DNA from: Acidobacteriota bacterium
GTDB lineage: Bacteria; Acidobacteriota; Vicinamibacteria; Vicinamibacterales; JAFNAJ01
Direction: 5' to 3'
DNA: 33,173 nt
Assembly: GCA_016789685.1 (NCBI GenBank)
Contig: JAEUQQ010000521.1
Coordinates: 1-33,173 of the forward strand
Positions 28,776 through 33,173 of this stretch are shown here, one piece after another; position 1 is the first letter of the stretch; each line of letters begins with the position of its first letter. The position numbers and the translations under genes are program-made. The notes under the pieces were generated by a model that did not search any database, was not told the origin of the DNA, and saw only the letters and a list, made by a program, of their open reading frames with translations.

Positions 28776-31628
28776 GCCGACGAGCACATAGGGGGCCCAG
28801 AAGAAGGGATGGGGATCCCGCTCGCGAGCCGTCCGCATGGCCCCGCGGAGGGCATGGGCCAGGTTGTCGGTGGTGCCGCCAGCACGGCGGTAGAAATCGG
28901 CCATCAGCGCGGCCGCCGACTCGTCGTGCGCGTCCCAGAGCGTCACCAGGACGGCCTGGGCGCCAGCGTACAGCAAGCCCCGCGTGAGGCCGATCAGGTC
29001 GTCGCCGCCGGTCACGACACCGAGGCCGGTGCCGCAGCCGCTGAGCGTGACGAGGTCGGCAGACAGGTGCAGCTGGTAGAGGTCGAACAGCGTCAGGTCG
29101 CCGTCGGCAAGGCGGATCGACGAGAACATCGGGTTGTCGTTGCGGAAAGTGCCGTGCGTCGCGATGTGGATGGTCTGGCAGGCCGGGCCCGCCTCCCTGA
29201 GGGCCGCCGCCGTGGCGTCCTCGCCCAGCAGCACCCGGGCGCCGGGGCGCGTGGCCGCGACGGCGCGAACCTCGCCGGGAATGGCCGGCGTCGCGTCGTC
29301 GCTGACGCCCATCACCAGGAGGCCCTGCCCCATCCCGCGTGCGCGCGTCGCGCAGGCGTGCCAGACGCTGGCGCTCGGGGCGTACGACAACGACCACCGG
29401 TCGAGGACCCAGCCCTGCGCGTCTCGCAGCGCGTGGACAGGAATTGCGTGCAGCACCCCGTGCGGGACGACGACCAGGTGGCTCGCCGCGCCGAGATGGC
29501 GGGCAATGGGATCGATCAGCAGGGCGCCGAGCCGCCTGAGGTGCGCGTAGACGGCGTCGAGGCCCGCGCTGGCCATGGGCGGGCGCTGTGACGCCAGGCG
29601 GTGACGTGACAGCTGGAACTGCAGTAACCGCCACGCTTCGTGCACCGCGGCCATCGGTCCCAGTCGATCGACGGCGATGCCTCCGAGGCCAATCGTGACC
29701 GCGATCAGCGTGCCCCGGGTTTCGTAGTATTCGACGAGCACCGTGTCGGCGGGCATGCGGGCGCGGATGTCGTCGAGCGGCACGCTGCGGCCCGTGTGCA
29801 GCGCGACATAGTCGGAGCCTGCTGGCATCGACTGGAACACCTCGACCAGCGCACCTTCGCAGTCCTGCGCCTCGCGCCGGAGTCGCGCGAGCCTGGCGCC
29901 GTCGTCGCCGGGCACGGCCTCGGCGCGGGCGATGTCGCGCTGCACCCCGTGCAGGCGGGCACGCAGATGCCGTAGCTGGTCGCGGACCTCGTCGCCGACC
30001 GTCGCCGGGGCGGTGAGCAGGTGCGCCTGGGCCGACATGGCGTCGGCGAGGCTCCGCGCCTTGGCGCGTTCGATCCACGCGAAGGTGTCGGCGATCGGCA
30101 GCGGCGGCGGCAACTCGAGGCCGAGCCAGACGAGGCTCTCGAAGACCGCCTGCTTGTTGTCGAGGAATGCCGCACGCAGGTCGTGGTGGTGGAGCCGGCC
30201 GCGCAGGTCGTCGATGCAGCGCGCCGCGCGCTGCCATTCGGCCCTCGCGCGGTGCAGCCGCCCGGCGGCCTCCTCGATCTGCGCGAGCGTGACGTGCGCG
30301 TCGTACCGCAACGCCGGCAGCGCGTCGCCGATGCGCCCGATGACGGCATGGCAGCGATCGCGCGCCGCGTCGTGCGCGTGCCGCCTGACGTCGAGCCGGG
30401 CGAGCAGCAGGTCGGCGAGCGCGAGTTTCGACACGGCATCGGTGACCACGAAGGTCGCGCGCGCTGCCTCGCAGAGGCGACGGGCCAGGCGGGGACGCTC
30501 GGCCTCCATGGCGAGCGCGAGGTGGAGGTCGATGAGCGCCGGCCACAGGACATTGCGCTCGGCGACGAAGAGGCGGCGCGCGATCCGGAACCGCCGGATG
30601 GCCAGTGCCGCCTGCCCCCGGCGTCCCTCGGCCACGCCGAGCAGGGCCAGCGCCTTGGCACGTTCGTAGCCGAGGCCGAGTGTGCGGAACTGCGCGCCGG
30701 CGCGCTGCGCGAGGCGCGCGCCTTCATCGACGAGGTTGAGTTCGAGCGACAGTTCGGCGCGGTCGAGATCGCACAGGGCAGCGTGATAGTGGTCGCCTGC
30801 CGCGAGGGTCCGTGCGCGTGCGACCCGGTACAGCTCGATCGCCTCGGCGTAGTCGCCGCGCATGAAGAACAGGTAGGCGATGTTGTAGTCGGCCTCGGCG
30901 ACCAGCATCGCCAGGCCGTGCTGCTCGCACCAGCTGCGCGCCTCGCGGTAGGCCGCGAGCGCCTCGTCGAACGCCGCGCGCGAAATCTGGCAGACGGCAA
31001 GGTTGCGCAGCGCGATGGCCACGTCCTGCGTGGCACCCGCTGCCCGGAATGCCACGAGCGCCGTCGTGTACTGGGCGAGCGCCTCGTCCAGCCGATCCTG
31101 GCGGTAGAGGACGTTGCCGACGTTGGTCGCCAGGCGTGCCAGGCGCAGGTCGTCGCCGGCGGCGCGGAACGCGGCGCGTGCCTCGGCGGCCCATGCAAAG
31201 GCGTCGTCGTAGCGCCCGAGGTAGATGAGCGTCTGCAGGGCGCCGCTCTGCGTGATGGCCCGCTCGAGGGGGGCGTGCGCGTCGTCGAAGCGGGCCAGCG
31301 CCGCCGTGTACGCCGCGAAGGCGTCGGCGAAACGGTTCTGCAGGGCCAGGATGTGGCCCTGCGCGCGGAGGACGCGCCCCAGTGCCTGCGGATCGATCGC
31401 ACGCGCGGCCGCCTGGCGGGCCAGGTCGGCCAGCGCGCTCGCCGTCTCGAGGTCGACGCGGGCGTGCGCCGTGGTGGCCTCGGCCAGGGCCAGCGTCAGG
31501 GCGTCGATCCCCGCGGGATGCCCGGCCAGCAGGCGGTCGAGGGCCTCGCGGCGTTCGCCGGCCGGCCGCTGCAGCAGGGTCGCCACGGCGCCGCGGGCAT
31601 CGTGCGACGCCTGGTCAGCGGATGACAT
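28740..31628 (-). CDS. TPR-CHAT domain protein (caspase-like cysteine protease)
   Basis: A 962-residue cytoplasmic protein. Roughly residues 60-480 are tetratricopeptide-like helical pairs (LGRYDDAFAWAAEAR, QDRLDEALAQYTTALVAFR, RGDYAEAIELYRVARAR). The C-terminal third is a CHAT peptidase domain of the caspase-separase clan, with the catalytic dyad His825 in IHIATHG and Cys865 in TLSGCGTG, and the usual DLVTLSGC context and GLLYAGAQAVLVTLWD. CHAT proteases cut specific partner proteins when their sensor part is triggered. The start is ATG at 31628, inside the end of the sigma factor gene (14-base overlap). A zinc-finger gene and a subtilase lie downstream. The substrate is unknown; an anti-sigma-like partner is the natural candidate. 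Confidence 0.9.
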   Translation of the reverse strand: MSSADQASHDARGAVATLLQRPAGERREALDRLLAGHPAGIDALTLALAEATTAHARVDLETASALADLARQAAARAIDPQALGRVLRAQGHILALQNRFADAFAAYTAALARFDDAHAPLERAITQSGALQTLIYLGRYDDAFAWAAEARAAFRAAGDDLRLARLATNVGNVLYRQDRLDEALAQYTTALVAFRAAGATQDVAIALRNLAVCQISRAAFDEALAAYREARSWCEQHGLAMLVAEADYNIAYLFFMRGDYAEAIELYRVARARTLAAGDHYHAALCDLDRAELSLELNLVDEGARLAQRAGAQFRTLGLGYERAKALALLGVAEGRRGQAALAIRRFRIARRLFVAERNVLWPALIDLHLALAMEAERPRLARRLCEAARATFVVTDAVSKLALADLLLARLDVRRHAHDAARDRCHAVIGRIGDALPALRYDAHVTLAQIEEAAGRLHRARAEWQRAARCIDDLRGRLHHHDLRAAFLDNKQAVFESLVWLGLELPPPLPIADTFAWIERAKARSLADAMSAQAHLLTAPATVGDEVRDQLRHLRARLHGVQRDIARAEAVPGDDGARLARLRREAQDCEGALVEVFQSMPAGSDYVALHTGRSVPLDDIRARMPADTVLVEYYETRGTLIAVTIGLGGIAVDRLGPMAAVHEAWRLLQFQLSRHRLASQRPPMASAGLDAVYAHLRRLGALLIDPIARHLGAASHLVVVPHGVLHAIPVHALRDAQGWVLDRWSLSYAPSASVWHACATRARGMGQGLLVMGVSDDATPAIPGEVRAVAATRPGARVLLGEDATAAALREAGPACQTIHIATHGTFRNDNPMFSSIRLADGDLTLFDLYQLHLSADLVTLSGCGTGLGVVTGGDDLIGLTRGLLYAGAQAVLVTLWDAHDESAAALMADFYRRAGGTTDNLAHALRGAMRTARERDPHPFFWAPYVLVGGAGPGARAPAS

Positions 31629-32193
31629 CGCCGAGCAGCTTCTGCAGCTTCTGGAGGCAACGCCCCCGGATGAAGCCAATCGACCCGACCGCGAGGTTCA
31701 GGTGACGCGCCAGGTCGGCGTACGCGATGGGCGGCTGCGTGAAGAACAACAGGCGGATCATCTCCTGGCAGCGCGGGGTGAGCTGTGCGACCGCCTCGCG
31801 GATCGACTGCTCGCGTTGCACCGTCTCGAGGACGTCGGCCTCGGGCGGCGCCGCCGCCACGTCCGTGTCTTCGTCGAGCGGGGTGCCCTCGCGCTCGCTC
31901 CGCTTCACGTATCGCCGCTTCCAGTGGAACGCGTGATGTGACGCCACCGTCAGCAACCACGCCCTGAGGCTCGCCACGCTCCGCAGCTTCGGCAGCTCGT
32001 TGTAGAGATCGACGCAGACGGACTGGAACACATCGGCCGCGTCGTCGGGCGACATCCGGTACTTGCGCGGCACCGAGTAGACGAGGTTCTTGTACTTGTC
32101 GATGAGCGCCGACCACGCCTGCTCGTCGCCTGCCAGGCACGCCGCCACGAGGCGGTCGTCGTCCCACGTCCGCGAGGGTGTGCCGATCGTCAT
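31615..32193 (-). CDS. RNA polymerase sigma factor, ECF-like
   Basis: A 192-residue two-domain sigma factor. Region 2 spans about residues 15-95 (LVAACLAGDEQAWSALIDKY, DVFQSVCVDLYNELPKLR, LRAWLLTVASHHAFHWKRR); the Trp-Lys-Arg-Arg end is the -10-binding helix. Region 4 (about 130-188) has a helix-turn-helix, PPIAYADLARHLNLAVGSIGFIRGRCLQKL, that recognises -35 elements. The linker is acidic (DEDTDVAAAPPEAD). The ATG overlaps the solute-binding gene stop (ATGA), and the end overlaps the TPR-CHAT start. Longer in-frame sequence upstream is a shadow of the solute-binding gene. It is likely autoregulatory for this operon, which cannot be shown from sequence. Confidence 0.93.
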   Translation of the reverse strand: MTIGTPSRTWDDDRLVAACLAGDEQAWSALIDKYKNLVYSVPRKYRMSPDDAADVFQSVCVDLYNELPKLRSVASLRAWLLTVASHHAFHWKRRYVKRSEREGTPLDEDTDVAAAPPEADVLETVQREQSIREAVAQLTPRCQEMIRLLFFTQPPIAYADLARHLNLAVGSIGFIRGRCLQKLQKLLGDVIR

Positions 32194-33173
32194 CGCCGAC
32201 GCTCGCGTGCTCGCGCGGTCGTCCAGAACAGTTCGTCGGCGTTCCACAGCGTCGGGTGATCGAGCGCCGCAGGGCGCAGGTTGCCAAGCTCTGGCGGCGC
32301 CGCCACCAGCAGGTGCGGGGTTACGAGGGGCACCATGGCCACGTGTTCGTGGGCGATCGCCTGCACCCGGTCGAACAGCGCCTTGCGGCGCGCCGGGTCG
32401 AGCGTCTGGAACTGCTGGTCCATGAGCTGATCGATCTCGCGTTCCCACGGCGTCGCGGGCGCGGCCTGGTCAGGATGCCACAGGTGCGTCGGGCCGCTCG
32501 ACTTCCAGACGTTCACGTCGGCCGCAGGGTCAGCATCGCCGCTCGCAAGACCGAGGACGCAGGCGTCGTAGTCGAACGTGCGCGTCACCCGATCGAGCAG
32601 CGCGCGGAACTCGAGCGGCACGACGTCGATCTGCATGCCAAGCTGGGCGAGATCCTGCTGCACGATCGTCGCCATCTGCTGGCGTTGCTGGTTGCTGGCG
32701 GCGACCGCGATGGTGAACCGCACGGGGCGGCCCGTTGCGTCGTGCAGGACGCCGGCGCGCCACGTGAACCCTGCCGCGCCCAACTCGGCGCGGGCGCCGG
32801 CGATCGAACGCGGCCTCTCGGGAATCGCAGTGTTGTACCAGGGGCGATTCGCCGGCGAGAGCAGCGACCAGATCGGTCGCGCCTTTCCCTGGTAGACGAG
32901 CCGTGCCATGCCCGGCCGGTCGACGGCGTGCGCCACCGCGCGCCGGAACCGCACGTCGGCGAACCAGCCGCGGCGGGCCACGACGTCGGGCGAGGCCGCG
33001 GTCGGCACCGGGGTCAGGTTGAAGAACAGGAAGTTGAAGTCGAGCGTGGGCCCGGCATCGACGATGCGCGCCTTGCCTGCCATCGACTGCGTGAGCGCGC
33101 CCGCCGTTGCGGGCGTGATGCGCGTCAGCAGGTCGAGTTCGCCGGCCTGGAACCGCACGGCCTGCGCATCATC
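32190..33173 (-). CDS. ABC transporter substrate-binding protein, family 5 (C-terminal part, 5' end outside window)
   Basis: The last 327 codons of an SBP_bac_5 (peptide/nickel/oligopeptide) binding protein; the frame is open to the window edge, so the signal peptide and first lobe are missing. Characteristic blocks are VRFQAGELDLLTRI, FNLTPVPTA, RFRRAVAHAVDRPGMARLVYQGKA and the second-lobe DYDACVLGLASGDADPAADVNVW. It ends AMVPLVTPHLL and then an Arg-rich tail. Such proteins deliver peptides or other solutes to an inner-membrane permease, or act as sensors. Here the stop overlaps the start of a sigma factor gene (ATGA), an uncommon neighbour for this family. No permease is visible in the window. 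Confidence 0.9.
   Translation of the reverse strand, partial: DDAQAVRFQAGELDLLTRITPATAGALTQSMAGKARIVDAGPTLDFNFLFFNLTPVPTAASPDVVARRGWFADVRFRRAVAHAVDRPGMARLVYQGKARPIWSLLSPANRPWYNTAIPERPRSIAGARAELGAAGFTWRAGVLHDATGRPVRFTIAVAASNQQRQQMATIVQQDLAQLGMQIDVVPLEFRALLDRVTRTFDYDACVLGLASGDADPAADVNVWKSSGPTHLWHPDQAAPATPWEREIDQLMDQQFQTLDPARRKALFDRVQAIAHEHVAMVPLVTPHLLVAAPPELGNLRPAALDHPTLWNADELFWTTARARERRR

Noticed and set aside
24995-33173. Type III-E CRISPR (Craspase) locus
   Set aside because: A TPR-CHAT gene and a sigma factor are present, but there is no gRAMP/Cas7-11 effector, no Csx30 or Csx31-like gene recognised, no cas1 and no repeat-spacer array.
1-33173. tRNA or rRNA genes, IS elements, integrase or attachment sites
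   Set aside because: The gaps are mostly shorter than 160 bases and none shows a cloverleaf, rRNA block, transposase motif or flanking direct repeats by eye.

Overview
This window comes from a GC-rich (roughly 68-70% by eye) Gram-negative-type bacterium. Synteny and gene content resemble the Acidobacteriota, most likely Vicinamibacteria: S8 peptidases with LAEGxTG repeats, TPR-CHAT proteins beside sigma factors, DUF5666 lipoproteins and an alginate-export-like porin. The phylum is an inference; no rRNA or tRNA gene is present to confirm it. Coding density is very high. No gap exceeds about 260 bases, and no insertion sequence, phage gene or CRISPR array was seen.

Bases 1-13700 (plus strand except two genes) are mostly core genome. 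They hold the 3' end of uvrC, then a tight run of site-2 protease, trpS, scpA, scpB and a RluB-type pseudouridine synthase with overlapping or abutting reading frames. An inverted alpha/beta hydrolase follows. Next is the E. coli-like order cmk - rpsA - IHF/HU, interrupted by an inverted gene for a histone-H1-like basic tail joined to an acidic DUF6335-like domain. A HIT hydrolase, an acyl-CoA dehydrogenase coupled to a GNAT acetyltransferase, and a CheW protein with a zinc-binding CZB domain nested in it complete this part.

Bases 13766-21979 (minus strand) form one six-gene, translationally coupled unit: MurG/GT28-like glycosyltransferase, two GT4-type glycosyltransferases, an ABC exporter half-transporter, an APH-fold phosphotransferase and an outer-membrane beta-barrel. 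Together they look like a pathway that builds a glycan or glycoconjugate, exports it over the inner membrane and releases it through the outer membrane. A beta-phosphoglucomutase-like HAD phosphatase lies upstream, and a five-repeat DUF5666 lipoprotein lies upstream of that; each is separated by a terminator-like hairpin.

Bases 24995-33173 (minus strand) hold the most interesting module. In transcription order it has a family-5 solute-binding protein (cut by the window edge), an ECF-like sigma factor, a TPR-CHAT cysteine protease, a zinc-finger (zf-HC2-like) protein without a membrane segment, and a large secreted S8 subtilase with six copies of the octapeptide QSTAAILE. The first three genes overlap each other, as do the last two. 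The proposal that the CHAT protease, zinc-finger protein and sigma factor form a proteolysis-controlled transcription switch whose output includes the subtilase is an inference, but the architecture justifies testing it.
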